Of a stretch of 64,000 nucleotides of DNA, positions 35,329 through 44,340 are shown in pieces (position 1 is the stretch's first letter; every line of letters begins with the position of its first letter). The notes under the pieces were generated by a model. The model saw nothing but the letters and a program-made list of their open reading frames with translations, had not been told where the DNA came from and did no database searches. This DNA comes from an uncultured Saprospiraceae bacterium (GTDB taxonomy: Bacteria > Bacteroidota > Bacteroidia > Chitinophagales > Saprospiraceae), in contig CALJOK010000030.1 in assembly GCA_937981555.1 (NCBI GenBank), positions 62,001 through 126,000 of the forward strand. The letters run 5' to 3'. A program made the translations under genes and the position numbers.

Positions 35329-35821
35329 ATGAAGATGTACACCTTTTTTTCGTCCTTGTCTTTTATTTTATCACCTTCTTTTTTCGATCGTATTTATTTT
35401 GGAAAAATAGAGGAATAAGTGCAATAGTTTCTGACTCAACTGATGATGCACATGGATTTAATGGGAAGTTATTTTCGTTCATTGCAATATTAGAATTAAT
35501 TGTAATCACGATTTATTCTTTTGGTGAAAATTGGTATGAATATCTTTTGCCGTTTTGGTATTTAGAAAAAAACTACTAAGGAACGATTTTATAATAAATG
35601 CAAATTCTTGACTGCTTATTTTTCACTTTAAAATCAATCGCAGCCCTTCGGTTATACTATTTATCCAGATAAACTCATGCTTTCAAAGCAAAAACTAAGA
35701 ACAAAATAAACTACCCAAAAATCTGCATTTATTAATGTACCGTTCCTTAGCAATCATAGGATGGGGATTGATTCATTTTTCTTTAGTATGGGTTTTTAAT
35801 ACCATTGCTATTAACCTATAA
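35329..35821 (+). pseudogene. Broken isoprenylcysteine-methyltransferase-like membrane protein gene (frameshift plus insertion)
   Basis: From ATG 35329 the frame reads MKMYTFF and then fails at a T7 run (35344-35350). With one more T, the frame continues for about 83 residues: membrane segment FVLVFYFITFFFRSYLFW, then ISAIVSDSTDDAHGFNGKLF, a second segment and WYEYLLPFWYLEKNY. There it is cut by a MITE-like insertion at 35576. Beyond the insertion, IIGWGLIHFSLVWVFN resumes in another frame, as expected for the next helix of this methyltransferase family, but the catalytic half (SWRIGID, RNP and later segments) is missing. The family is known from Bacteroidota as small membrane methyltransferases. 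The Fur-type operator at 35279 shows it was under the same control as the exporter. At least two disabling lesions make it a pseudogene. Confidence 0.72.
35576..35750. mobile_element. MITE-like element with 33-base imperfect terminal inverted repeats
   Basis: Left end 35577-35609 and right end 35717-35749 are inverted copies, identical at 26 of 33 positions, including TAAGGAACG at the tip and ATAAATGCA inside. The enclosed ~107 bases have no coding frame. The outermost TA on each side is consistent with a TA target duplication as made by IS630/mariner-type transposases, but the family is not proven. It sits within the methyltransferase-like pseudogene. A non-autonomous element depending on a transposase elsewhere is the simplest reading. 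Confidence 0.65.
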
Positions 35822-35922
35822 TCTAAAACATCTTCTCCTCATTCTAAATAATTCCGAATATTTACTATTTTCGTTGGTTGAATAGAACTTAATATTTTAT
35901 GTACCAGAGGATAAACAAATAA

Positions 35923-38130
35923 ATGGAAATTACGCCGAAAAAAGGATTTAAGGGATTAATAGAGAATTGGCAAAGTGATTTAATTGCAGCAGTAAGTGTG
36001 GCTCTAATCGCATTACCTCTTTCTATAGGGATAGCTTTAGCTGCAGAGGCGCCAGCCATGTCAGGTATTTTTTCTGCAATCGTAGGAGGTGTTGTAACAA
36101 CGCTTTATCGAGGTGGTCATATTTCAGTTAATGGCCCTGCTAAAGGAGTCATTGCAGTTATACTTCTAGGAATAGCTACAATGGATGATGGTACTGGGCA
36201 AGCATTTAATTATGTATTAGCAGCAATTGTCATTTCTGGTGGTCTTCAAGTCATATTGGGTTTATTAAAATTGGGTCGCTTTGCCGATATTTTCCATTCA
36301 TCTGTGATTCACGGAATTTTAGCAGCTATCGGAATTTACATTTTTGCTAAACAAATTCTTGTTGCCTTAGGTTCGGATTCTGATAGTTCAAATGGCGCGA
36401 TACAAAACCTTACAGATGCGGTTTTATACTTACCAAAAGCTAATCCATTTGTAGTCATTATTTCTTTAGTAGGTCTTCTTTTGTTGCTATTTCACTCAAA
36501 AATTAGTTATCGGTTTTTCCACCTTTTGCCTACACCTATGTGGGTGATTGCTCTTTCTATTCCGTTTGTATATGGTTTCAATTTCTTTGAGGATCATATA
36601 GTTTCATTTTTTGGAAAAACTTATGAAGTTGGCCCCGCTTTATTATTGGACATGCCCGATAGTATTTGGGAGTCTGTTTTATATCCCAATTTTGGAATGA
36701 TTGATACCATTGAATTTTGGACCACTACATTATCTATTTTAGTGATTACGAGTATTGAATCATTAGCCATCGCAAAAGCGGTTGATAAAATTGACCCATA
36801 CAAAAGAAAAACGGATTTGAATAAAGATTTGACAGGTATAGGATTGAGTACTATGGTGGCTGGTTTTATAGGAGGGCTGCCTATTATTGCCGTAATTATT
36901 AGAAGTACCGTTAATGTCCATAACGGAGCCAAGACCAAGTGGTCTAATATGTATCAAGGTTTTTTGTTATTGATTTTCATTTTGGTTTTGAGCCCAATAC
37001 TGGGAAAAGTTCCATTATGTGCTTTTGCCATTTTATTGGTTTATGCTGGATTCAAATTGGCTTCTCCTGCGGTATTCAAACAAATTTATGGTCATGGAAT
37101 TGAGCAATTGATATTCTTTATTGGGACAATGGTTTTAACCCTTTACACTAATTTATTAATTGGATTATTTGGCGGGTTATTATTGGCATTGGTCAGTCAT
37201 ATGTTATTAGCAAGAGTGTCCATTCCTCAATTTTTTAAAATGATTTTTGACTCTGGTTCAAATTTAGTCATGAAACCAGATGGTAGTTATGATTTAAAAA
37301 TTAGAGGTATAGCGAATTTTTTAGGGCTCATAAAAATTAACAATTTAGTTGCCCAAATCCCTTCAGGTGCAAATGCTACCATTGATTTATCAGAAACTCG
37401 ATTGGTGGGTACTACTGTTTTGGAGGACTTATATGATTTTCAAAAAATCCAACAAAATACTGGCGGTAATATTAAAATCAAGGGATTAGACAAACATATT
37501 TCTTCTACGAATCATAAATTGGCTACTAAAATCAAGATTGATGCAATAGAACCACTTAACCGACGACAGAACAAACTCAAAGAAATGGCAGAAAGTTATG
37601 GATGGAATTTTCAAGTTGAGGCTATCGAAGATTTAGAGTATTTTAAATCCTTTTATTTTTTCAAAACACGTCTGATTGAGTCTGAATCTAATTGCATTTC
37701 AGACCCAGACAAAGACTTACCTATCAAGTTAATTGATGTGACTTTTGAGGAAGGAGCAGATATCTTTCCTGATGTATATAATACCACTATCGGATTATTG
37801 GAATTACCTTTTTCAATTCCAAAATTCATTATTGAGAAAAAGGATTTCTTAGATAAAGTACTTCCTATTTCTGAACATTGGGATATTGATTATTCGGTCT
37901 ATAATAATCCTCCGAAAGATTATATAGTAAAAGTGGACGAGATTGAGGCAATGGATGCCTTTTTGACTGATAAACTAAAAGTACTGATTGAGATTAGTAA
38001 TATACATCATTTTGAAAGTAATGGAGAGGCAATCTTGATTTTTAGTAATAATTTAGTGCTTGCCCAAGTGAAAGATTACATCAAGATGATTCAATTTATC
38101 GAAAACTTTAAGTCAATGATTAAGGAATAA
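35923..38130 (+). CDS. SulP-family anion transporter with STAS domain
   Basis: A 735-residue SLC26/SulP protein. The membrane domain (about 15-430) contains SVALIALPLSIGIALAAEAP, ISVNGPAKGVIAVI, the conserved DLTGIGLSTMVAGFIGGLP and LIGLFGGLLLALVSHML. A STAS domain (about 450-545) with ATIDLSETRLVGTTVLEDL follows. The last ~190 residues form an extra charged domain that I do not recognise and that is longer than in typical SulP proteins. Substrates in the family include sulfate, bicarbonate and other anions; no neighbour fixes the choice here. The N-terminus (MEITPKKGFKGLIENWQSD) is standard. The gene stands alone between the metal locus and tRNA-Leu. Confidence 0.9.
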   Translation: MEITPKKGFKGLIENWQSDLIAAVSVALIALPLSIGIALAAEAPAMSGIFSAIVGGVVTTLYRGGHISVNGPAKGVIAVILLGIATMDDGTGQAFNYVLAAIVISGGLQVILGLLKLGRFADIFHSSVIHGILAAIGIYIFAKQILVALGSDSDSSNGAIQNLTDAVLYLPKANPFVVIISLVGLLLLLFHSKISYRFFHLLPTPMWVIALSIPFVYGFNFFEDHIVSFFGKTYEVGPALLLDMPDSIWESVLYPNFGMIDTIEFWTTTLSILVITSIESLAIAKAVDKIDPYKRKTDLNKDLTGIGLSTMVAGFIGGLPIIAVIIRSTVNVHNGAKTKWSNMYQGFLLLIFILVLSPILGKVPLCAFAILLVYAGFKLASPAVFKQIYGHGIEQLIFFIGTMVLTLYTNLLIGLFGGLLLALVSHMLLARVSIPQFFKMIFDSGSNLVMKPDGSYDLKIRGIANFLGLIKINNLVAQIPSGANATIDLSETRLVGTTVLEDLYDFQKIQQNTGGNIKIKGLDKHISSTNHKLATKIKIDAIEPLNRRQNKLKEMAESYGWNFQVEAIEDLEYFKSFYFFKTRLIESESNCISDPDKDLPIKLIDVTFEEGADIFPDVYNTTIGLLELPFSIPKFIIEKKDFLDKVLPISEHWDIDYSVYNNPPKDYIVKVDEIEAMDAFLTDKLKVLIEISNIHHFESNGEAILIFSNNLVLAQVKDYIKMIQFIENFKSMIKE

Positions 38131-38651
38131 AAATAAAAAGGGTGAGGAACAAAGTGTCAATTTCATAAAGTTAAGCTAAAAAGCAGGCGTAAAATTTGAT
38201 AGAGTGACCATTTTTTCCACGTCACAATTTTCAACCTAGACACAGCAATCTAAAAATGTAATTATACTGTTATAATTGATATAGTTAACCCATAAATCAA
38301 AAAAAAAAAAATCATTTTAGAAGTACCTAGGTGCTCTACCCGAAGAGAATCCCAATTCCAAAAGAAAACCACCAACCACAATCGGCTAATCCCTTTTCCA
38401 AAGTCCTGAAAAAAATCCATTTCCACAAAATCTGCGGTTATAAATTTTCCATAACACGCCACGCCAATTGCCTAAAATTAAATTTCAAATGGCAAACCTG
38501 ATTTCACGATCATATCATAAGGAATGAACAGTCATTTCATCAGATTTCAAATTATATTTCCAATAATCCAAGAAATTGGTAAAAGGACAAATTCTATTAA
38601 TAATTTCTAATATTTTATTTCCAAAAAACCATTCCTTTTGACAAAAAAATA
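38131..38651 (+). other. Long AT-rich intergenic region, no supported gene
   Basis: About 520 bases with a run of 13 A at about 38299-38311 and no recognised gene. A 66-codon reverse frame (38262-38462) was judged spurious. The first 50 bases (AAGTGTCAATTTCATAAAG) have the look of an insertion-sequence end, but no matching partner end was found nearby. Confidence 0.4.
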
Positions 38652-38659
38652 TATCTTTG
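38652..38659 (+). promoter_or_regulatory. -7 promoter box upstream of tRNA-Leu
   Basis: TATCTTTG is a perfect TAnnTTTG box and is followed by GCACC. A TTTTG lies only 11 bases upstream, shorter than the usual 17-23. The box is about 120 bases before the tRNA, so a long leader would be processed away. Confidence 0.5.
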
Positions 38660-38781
38660 CACCGCTTTTCAAGAAAGCAGTTCCTTGACTACAATTTAGT
38701 AAGTTAGTTTTAATCAATTTTTTCTTCCTTTTTTTAGGAAAAAACAGTTGGTGAAATTATATTTTTTACTAAATAATTATT

Positions 38782-38863
38782 GCGGGTGTGATGAAATTGG
38801 TAGACATGCTAGACTTAGGATCTAGTGCTTCACGGCGTGTGGGTTCGAGTCCCTCCACCCGCA
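38782..38863 (+). tRNA. tRNA-Leu (anticodon UAG, reads CUA/CUN)
   Basis: An 82-base cloverleaf: acceptor GCGGGTG with CACCCGC and discriminator A (38863); D-arm with GGTAGA; anticodon stem CTAGA/TCTAG around loop CTTAGGA, anticodon TAG; long variable arm as expected for Leu; T-loop GGTTCGAGTCC. CCA is not encoded, typical for Bacteroidota. One T-T mismatch is seen in the T stem. A T-run follows immediately. Confidence 0.95.
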
Positions 38864-39158
38864 CTTTTTAATGAATAATTAAAAATGAAAAATTATAGAA
38901 ACGAGAAAGAATTTTTAAGTTGAAAATTATTCATTCTTAATTATTCATTTCTTTTTCTCTTTTCTTTCATTTCCAACTTTATTCATCTTTTTTTATTTTG
39001 TTCTTAGACAGATCCAATGTTTTAAGTCAAGTCAAAATCGAAATTCTCATAGGTCGTTTTTGATTCCAAATTTAACTTGATTATCGAATTTTTCTAAGAA
39101 TGTTTTATTTTAATCATTGCTGTTTTGCTTAGGTAAAAACAGCAGAAATATTTTAACT

Positions 39159-40604
39159 ATGCCACAAGTTGTCAGAACCGATAGTGACAATTTAAATACT
39201 CAAATTGTTTTGACCATCACCAAGGAGGATTATGAACCAAAGTTCAAATCTGAATTGAATAAGTACAAAAACAAAGTGTCAATGAAGGGATTCCGAAAAG
39301 GAAAAACTCCAACGGCACTTATCAAAAAGATGTACGGTCAAAAACTATTAGTTGATTTAATCAATGAAATGGTACAAAATGAGATTTTTACTTTTATCAA
39401 AGAAGAAGATTTACAAACTATAGGACAACCAATTCCTGCGGAAGATCAGCCAGAAGTTGATTTTAGTGTGAATGAATTGAAAGATATGGAATTCCGTTTT
39501 GATTTAGGTTTAGCACCTCAGTTTGAATTAAAAGGAGTAGATAAAAAGACTTCATTTGATTTCAAAAAGGTACAAATCGAAGATTCATTTTTGACGGAGC
39601 AAGTAGAAGCAGGTCGAAAGAGAGTAGGGGAACGAGTTCAAGTAACAGAAGACATCGAAGGAAATGATGTAGTGAAATTGAACGCGAACGAACTTGATGG
39701 TAAAAAAGTAAAAGCAGATGGTTGGGCAGCAAGTTTTTCCATTTTAGTAGATGAGATTGCTGATGAAAAAGTGAAAAAGCAGATCTTGAAGAAAAAAGCT
39801 GGCGATAAAGTTACTGTTAATGTTTTCCAATTGGAAAAAGATAGAGAAGCTGATTTCGTTAGAAAGAACATGTTAGGTGTTCAAGAAAATGATGGAGATG
39901 TTGAAATTGGGGAAATGTTTGAGGCAACTATTGAAGAAGTGAATCGTATACAACTTGCGGAATTAAACCAAGAGTTCTTTGATAAATATATGGGGCCAGG
40001 CAAAGTAACGTCTGTTGAAGAAATGAAGGAAATGATCAAAACTGATTATGTTACTCATTACGACAAACAAGCGGATGCTTTAATGTTCAGAGATTTCAAC
40101 GATATGTTGTTGGAAAAGAATGAATTGCCATTGCCAAATGACTTCTTGAAAAGATGGTTAAAAACATCTGAGCAAAATGTTCAAGATAGAGATGTAGAAG
40201 AAGGATATGAAGAATTTGCAAAATCTTTACGTTGGTCATTAATCCGAGGAGAGTTGATTAAAAAATTCAGCTTGGAAGTAACTGACGATGAAGTTTTTGA
40301 AGGAATCAAAGAGCAAGTTCGAGGTATGTTTAAACAATATGGAATGGCGGATGCTGACGAATTGATTGTTTTAAATACTGCTAACCGAATGGCTGAAGAC
40401 AAAGAGCAGATGAATAAAGTGTATGGTGAAATGATGAATGAAAAAGTATTCAGCACCATCAAAGGAGAAATCACAATCAATGAAACTCCAATTTCAAGAG
40501 ACGATTTCGATACTTTATTGCAAGAGGAACGTGCAAAAGCTGAAGCTGCACAAGCAGCTGCTCAAGTGCAAAACATTGTCAATACAGAAGTAGAAGCAGA
40601 ATAA
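39159..40604 (+). CDS. tig: Trigger factor
   Basis: A 481-residue ribosome-associated chaperone starting at ATG 39159 (MPQVVRTDSDN); an in-frame TTG at 39117 would add 14 residues of leader. The ribosome-binding domain has SMKGFRKGKTPTALIKKMYG, matching the GFRxGK signature. The central PPIase-like domain (about 150-240) is degenerate as usual in this phylum, and the long C-terminal helical arms (about 260-460) follow. The last 20 residues are Ala/Glu-rich. It is first in the order tig-clpP-clpX, conserved in many bacteria; a terminator-like hairpin separates it from clpP. It binds nascent chains at the ribosome exit. Confidence 0.95.
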   Translation: MPQVVRTDSDNLNTQIVLTITKEDYEPKFKSELNKYKNKVSMKGFRKGKTPTALIKKMYGQKLLVDLINEMVQNEIFTFIKEEDLQTIGQPIPAEDQPEVDFSVNELKDMEFRFDLGLAPQFELKGVDKKTSFDFKKVQIEDSFLTEQVEAGRKRVGERVQVTEDIEGNDVVKLNANELDGKKVKADGWAASFSILVDEIADEKVKKQILKKKAGDKVTVNVFQLEKDREADFVRKNMLGVQENDGDVEIGEMFEATIEEVNRIQLAELNQEFFDKYMGPGKVTSVEEMKEMIKTDYVTHYDKQADALMFRDFNDMLLEKNELPLPNDFLKRWLKTSEQNVQDRDVEEGYEEFAKSLRWSLIRGELIKKFSLEVTDDEVFEGIKEQVRGMFKQYGMADADELIVLNTANRMAEDKEQMNKVYGEMMNEKVFSTIKGEITINETPISRDDFDTLLQEERAKAEAAQAAAQVQNIVNTEVEAE

Positions 40605-40712
40605 GTTGAATAAAAATTGATCTTTAGTTTGTCTATCTAAAAGACAAATTGATCGAAAATAAATATTATTCGTTGAACAAATTTCATTTGAATTGTTTAA
40701 CATTGTGAAGTT

Positions 40713-40756
40713 TGCGAATTGGAGGTGATTGACTCCCAATTCGCATACTTGTTTTT
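40713..40756 (+). terminator. Weak rho-independent terminator after tig
   Basis: A 10-bp stem (40713-40722 with 40736-40745) is followed, after a few bases, by GTTTTT. It could partially separate tig from clpP. Confidence 0.65.
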
Positions 40757-40831
40757 GAAACAATAATCTTTAAAAACTAAAAAATTTAGAGCTACCCGTT
40801 TTAGATTTTTACTAAAAAAATTAATACCGAT

Positions 40832-41533
40832 ATGTTTCCAAAAGATGAATTTAAAAAGTACGCTACTAAGCACCAAGGAATTAGTTCTTTGAATTTAGAG
40901 CGATTTGAAAAAGCGCAACAAGCAGGATTTCGAAATAGTTTGACACCTTATGTTATTGAGGAACGTCAAATGAATGCTACTCAATTAGATGTATTTTCTC
41001 GATTGATGATGGATAGAATTTTGTTCTTAGGAACAGATGTAAATTTCCAAGTAGCAAATATTTTACAAGCACAATTATTGTTTTTGGAATCAGTAGATCC
41101 AAAAAGAGACATTCAAATGTTTATCAATTCTCCAGGAGGAAGTGTGATTGACGGAATGGGAATCTATGATACCATGCAATATGTAAGTCCTGATGTAGGA
41201 ACAATTTGTACAGGAATGGCTGCTTCTATGGGAGCTGTTTTATTATGTGCAGGTGCTAAGAAAAAACGTTCTGCTCTACCTCACTCAAGAGTGATGATTC
41301 ACCAATTATCAGGTGGAATGAGAGGAACATTTTCCGATATGGAAATCAGCTATAATTTCTCTAAACAATTGAGAGAAGAGTTGTATTCTATCCTTGCAAA
41401 TCATACTGGAAAAACTTTCGAGCAAATCGAAAAAGATTCAGATCGTGATAATTGGATGAAAGCAAAAGATGCTAAAAAGTACGGATTAATTGATGAAGTG
41501 TTAGAAAGAAATGCAGGGAAAGATGATGCGTAA
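40832..41533 (+). CDS. clpP: ATP-dependent Clp protease proteolytic subunit
   Basis: A 233-residue serine protease that forms the tetradecameric chamber. The catalytic triad is Ser132 in TGMAASMGA, His157 in SRVMIHQ and Asp206 in DSDRDN, with the 25- and 49-residue spacing of E. coli ClpP. INSPGGSVIDGMGIYDTMQ is the conserved substrate-groove block. The N-terminal extension of about 40 residues before the core is longer than in E. coli; it may be a propeptide. clpX follows downstream, so the two form the ClpXP pair, though a terminator pair and a promoter-like box separate them. Confidence 0.97.
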   Translation: MFPKDEFKKYATKHQGISSLNLERFEKAQQAGFRNSLTPYVIEERQMNATQLDVFSRLMMDRILFLGTDVNFQVANILQAQLLFLESVDPKRDIQMFINSPGGSVIDGMGIYDTMQYVSPDVGTICTGMAASMGAVLLCAGAKKKRSALPHSRVMIHQLSGGMRGTFSDMEISYNFSKQLREELYSILANHTGKTFEQIEKDSDRDNWMKAKDAKKYGLIDEVLERNAGKDDA

Positions 41534-41559
41534 TTTTTAGAAAAGATAAATTAAAAATG

Positions 41560-41598
41560 ATGAGCGATAAGTGTAAAACTTGTCGCTCATTTTTTTTG
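41560..41598 (+). terminator. Rho-independent terminator of clpP
   Basis: A 13-bp stem (41560-41572 with 41578-41590, one G-U-type pair) with loop GTAAA and eight T residues after it. Confidence 0.9.
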
Positions 41599-41600
41599 GT

Positions 41601-41642
41601 AAAGGAGTCAGATGTGAGTTTGGTCGCCTAACTCCTTTTTCC
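41601..41642 (+). repeat. Degenerate copy of the AAAGGAGTCAGG hairpin
   Basis: AAAGGAGTCAG (41601-41611) and CTAACTCCTTT (41628-41638) form an 11-bp stem with one mismatch, followed by T-rich sequence. A perfect version lies at 43402-43444, on the other side of clpX. It may be a second terminator or a repeat copy. Confidence 0.65.
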
Positions 41643-41684
41643 TTATTAACTAAAGAAATATTATTACCACCGTCAAACTTTTAG

Positions 41685-41692
41685 TAACTTTG
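41685..41692 (+). promoter_or_regulatory. -7 promoter box upstream of clpX
   Basis: TAACTTTG fits TAnnTTTG and is 160 bases before the clpX ATG. No TTG -33 element is evident at normal spacing. The long leader of clpX is otherwise featureless. Confidence 0.4.
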
Positions 41693-41851
41693 GGTGTTGA
41701 ACTTAACACATATCTGATTCTGTTTTTTTAGAAAAAATAAGCCCCATAAAATGGTTTTTAGAAAATGTAAATGATTGAAAATCAATGATTTATATTTTTC
41801 AATAAACTTGATAAATAAATTATACAAATAAAATCACAATACAATATTTAA

Positions 41852-43096
41852 ATGCGGAAGTCTAAAAATACTCATCGTTGTTCTTTTTGTGGAAGAGATA
41901 AATCTGAAGCACTTATTTTAATTGCTGGAATTGACGGGCATATTTGTGAAGTTTGTGTAGAACAAGCGGATGAAATTATTCAAGAAGAATTATTTGCAGA
42001 TAAAGGAGGAGAAACGAAAGAGGAATTTTCTCTACCAGAAACTGTTACTCCAAAAGAAATTAAAAACCACCTTGATCAATATATTATTGGACAAGATGAT
42101 GCTAAGAAATTCTTGGCAGTAGCAGTCTATAATCACTACAAAAGATTACGTCAAGATGTGATGGATGATGGAGTAGAAATTGAAAAGTCTAATGTACTTT
42201 TTGTAGGAAGAACTGGAACTGGAAAAACTTTATTAGCGAAAACAATTGCCCGGTTTTTAAATGTTCCATTTGCGATCGTTGATGCTACCGTTTTTACAGA
42301 AGCAGGATATGTAGGAGAAGATGTAGAAAGTATTTTGAGTCGATTATTGCAAGTGTGTGATTATAATGTAGCTGCTACTCAAAAAGGAATAGTTTATATA
42401 GATGAGATTGATAAAATCGCTCGGAAGTCTGACAACCCATCCATCACACGTGATGTTTCAGGAGAAGGTGTTCAGCAGGCGATGTTGAAAATGTTGGAAG
42501 GAACTATTGTGAATGTTCCACCACAAGGAGGTCGAAAACATCCTGAACAGAAATTGGTAAAAGTTAATACTGAAAATATTCTTTTTATTTGTGGAGGTGC
42601 TTTTGATGGCATCGAAAAGAAAATTGCTAATCGAGTAAATCGTCAAGTGATTGGTTTTGCAAGTGGGAATAAAGAAAAAATAGATCGTGAGAACCTTTTG
42701 CAATATATTTCTCATCAGGATTTAAAAGCTTTTGGTTTAATACCTGAGTTGGTTGGGCGTTTACCTGTGTTGACTTATTTAGAACCTTTGGATTTGGAAG
42801 CATTGAAAAGAATTATTTCGGAACCAAAAAATTCTATCCTTAAACAGTATATGAAATTATTTGCTTTAGAAGGAATTCGACTGAAATTCAATGAAGGAGC
42901 AATTGAGTATATTGCAGAGAAGGCATTGGAATATGAATTAGGGGCAAGAGGATTACGTTCTATATGTGAAGCAATTATGACTGATGCGATGTTTGAACTA
43001 CCATCTCAGAAAGAGGTGACTGAATTTGAAGTGACTCGGGCATATGCTATGGAAAAATTAAATAAATCAAAAATTTCTAAATTGAAAGCAGCTTAA
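41852..43096 (+). CDS. clpX: ATP-dependent Clp protease ATPase subunit ClpX
   Basis: A 414-residue AAA+ unfoldase. The N-terminal zinc-binding domain has four Cys ([17 protein letters not shown] then HICEVC). The AAA+ core shows Walker A GRTGTGKT (the usual Pro of GPTGxGKT is Arg), Walker B YIDEIDKI, and the sensor/pore loops around [17 protein letters not shown] and the C-terminal [12 protein letters not shown] are conserved. It pairs with ClpP at 40832 for protein degradation. It is transcribed in the same direction, but the upstream terminator and its own -7 box suggest it can be transcribed separately. A cluster of hairpins follows it. Confidence 0.97.
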   Translation: MRKSKNTHRCSFCGRDKSEALILIAGIDGHICEVCVEQADEIIQEELFADKGGETKEEFSLPETVTPKEIKNHLDQYIIGQDDAKKFLAVAVYNHYKRLRQDVMDDGVEIEKSNVLFVGRTGTGKTLLAKTIARFLNVPFAIVDATVFTEAGYVGEDVESILSRLLQVCDYNVAATQKGIVYIDEIDKIARKSDNPSITRDVSGEGVQQAMLKMLEGTIVNVPPQGGRKHPEQKLVKVNTENILFICGGAFDGIEKKIANRVNRQVIGFASGNKEKIDRENLLQYISHQDLKAFGLIPELVGRLPVLTYLEPLDLEALKRIISEPKNSILKQYMKLFALEGIRLKFNEGAIEYIAEKALEYELGARGLRSICEAIMTDAMFELPSQKEVTEFEVTRAYAMEKLNKSKISKLKAA

Positions 43097-43251
43097 TTTT
43101 TCAATAATTAACTGCAACTTTTTAGAAAAAAACTAGTAATAAATATATCATATCTATACTATATTAGCTTGTTTTTAAGTATTTTTGTATCTCTCAAGTG
43201 AAATGTATAGAAAAAGATGTTAAAATTTTTAGATTTTTAAAAATACTTTTT

Positions 43252-43398
43252 TAATTTTGGCTACTACAATATCAACTAATAGAAGTTGATTTCAATTACG
43301 ACTTAAGACTAAAGTCAATTTATTGACTTTATATATAATTATAGAGAGAGCGTTTATTGTACACCCCGTTTCGGATCCTTCCGGAACGGGGCTTTTTT
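43252..43398 (+). ncRNA. Candidate small RNA ending in a strong terminator
   Basis: A -7 box TAATTTTG (43252-43259) precedes about 130 bases of non-coding sequence with paired segments (TCAAC/GTTGA at about 43275-43293; AAGTCAAT/ATTGACTT at about 43314-43330) that ends in the hairpin at 43364-43391 plus T6. No -33 TTG is present and no known RNA family is recognised, so it is a candidate only. An alternative reading is a long 3' UTR of clpX. Confidence 0.35.
43364..43398 (+). terminator. Strong rho-independent terminator
   Basis: CCCCGTTTCGGA (43364-43375) and TCCGGAACGGGG (43380-43391) form a 12-bp GC-rich stem with one G-U pair and loop TCCT, followed by T6. It lies 270 bases after clpX. 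Confidence 0.9.
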
Positions 43399-43401
43399 AT
43401 T

Positions 43402-43444
43402 AAAAGGAGTCAGGCGATTAGTCTGATCGCCTGACTCCTTTTTT
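43402..43444. terminator. Perfect hairpin, second of two tandem terminators before truA
   Basis: A 17-bp perfect stem (43402-43418 with 43426-43442, arms AAAAGGAGTCAGGCGAT) with loop TAGTCTG and T-rich end. Its sequence is repeated in degenerate form at 41601-41642. Confidence 0.88.
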
Positions 43445-43498
43445 CTAAAAAAATTCCCATTTCAAATTTTACTTCTTTACTTTGCAGCAAAAAGAAGC

Positions 43499-44302
43499 AT
43501 GAGATATTTTGCTGAACTTTCTTACAAAGGAACAAACTATAATGGTTGGCAACGTCAACCAAATGCTCCTTCCGTTCAGCAAACTATTGAAGCCGCTTTT
43601 TCTTTAATTCTTCGAACACCAACAGAAGTGATGGGATGCGGACGAACGGATACAGGCGTTCATGCGAGCCAATTTTTTATTCATTTTGATCTCGAAGTTA
43701 TTCCGAAAGGATTTGAAAGAGATTTTCAAAAAACATTTCTGAATCGAGTCAATAAGTATTTGCCAACCGATATTGCGATCCATCGAATTTTTGAAGTAGC
43801 TGAAAATGCACATGTTCGATTTGATGCTTTTTTTCGAGCGTATGAATATCATTTGATTTTTGATAAAGATCCTTTTTTAGCTGAAACCGCTTTTCGTTTT
43901 TCAAGAGGCAAAAAACTAGATTTTGAAAAAATGCAAGCAGCAGCAAATCTCTTGTTGCAATACGATGAGTTTTTTACTTTTTGCAAAACAAAATCTGATG
44001 CAAAAACCATGTTATGTGAAATCAAGAGATCAGAATGGGTATGGGAAAAAGAAGGAAGGCATTTAGTTTTTCATATTGCAGCCAATCGTTTTTTGAGAGG
44101 AATGGTTCGATTGGTAGTTGGAATGTGCCTCAACGTTGGGATGGGGAAAGTGTCGCTCGAAGAAGTTAAAGAGGCTTTGGATGAGCAGAAAAGGTTGAAA
44201 CAAAGTTATAGTGTTCCGCCGAATGGGCTTTTCTTAAATGAAATAAAATACCCAGAAGAAATATTGAATAGCGAACAAGGAACAAAAAATATCGAAGGTT
44301 GA
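43499..44302 (+). CDS. truA: tRNA pseudouridine(38-40) synthase
   Basis: A 267-residue TruA that isomerises U38-40 in the tRNA anticodon stem. The catalytic Asp51 lies in GCGRTDTGVHA; the family start MRYFAELSYKGTNYNGWQRQP and the RFLRGMVRLVVG segment with its RNA-binding residues are intact. The CKTKSDAKTMLCEI block near residue 161 is the usual second domain. The last ~15 residues (PEEILNSEQGTKNIEG) are beyond the common end and unimportant. It stands alone, after two hairpins and before a convergent hypothetical gene 38 bases away. Confidence 0.96.
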   Translation: MRYFAELSYKGTNYNGWQRQPNAPSVQQTIEAAFSLILRTPTEVMGCGRTDTGVHASQFFIHFDLEVIPKGFERDFQKTFLNRVNKYLPTDIAIHRIFEVAENAHVRFDAFFRAYEYHLIFDKDPFLAETAFRFSRGKKLDFEKMQAAANLLLQYDEFFTFCKTKSDAKTMLCEIKRSEWVWEKEGRHLVFHIAANRFLRGMVRLVVGMCLNVGMGKVSLEEVKEALDEQKRLKQSYSVPPNGLFLNEIKYPEEILNSEQGTKNIEG

Positions 44303-44340
44303 GGATATTGTTTGTTCCCTGTTTGATATTCAAAAAATGA

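Noticed and set aside
38147-38200. A possible insertion-sequence end after the SulP gene
   Set aside because: The first bases look like an IS terminus, but no opposite end and no transposase were found within the region.
38262-38462. A 66-codon reverse frame next to the SulP gene
   Set aside because: It includes low-complexity Phe/Trp stretches and the long A run in antisense, has no recognised family and no promoter.
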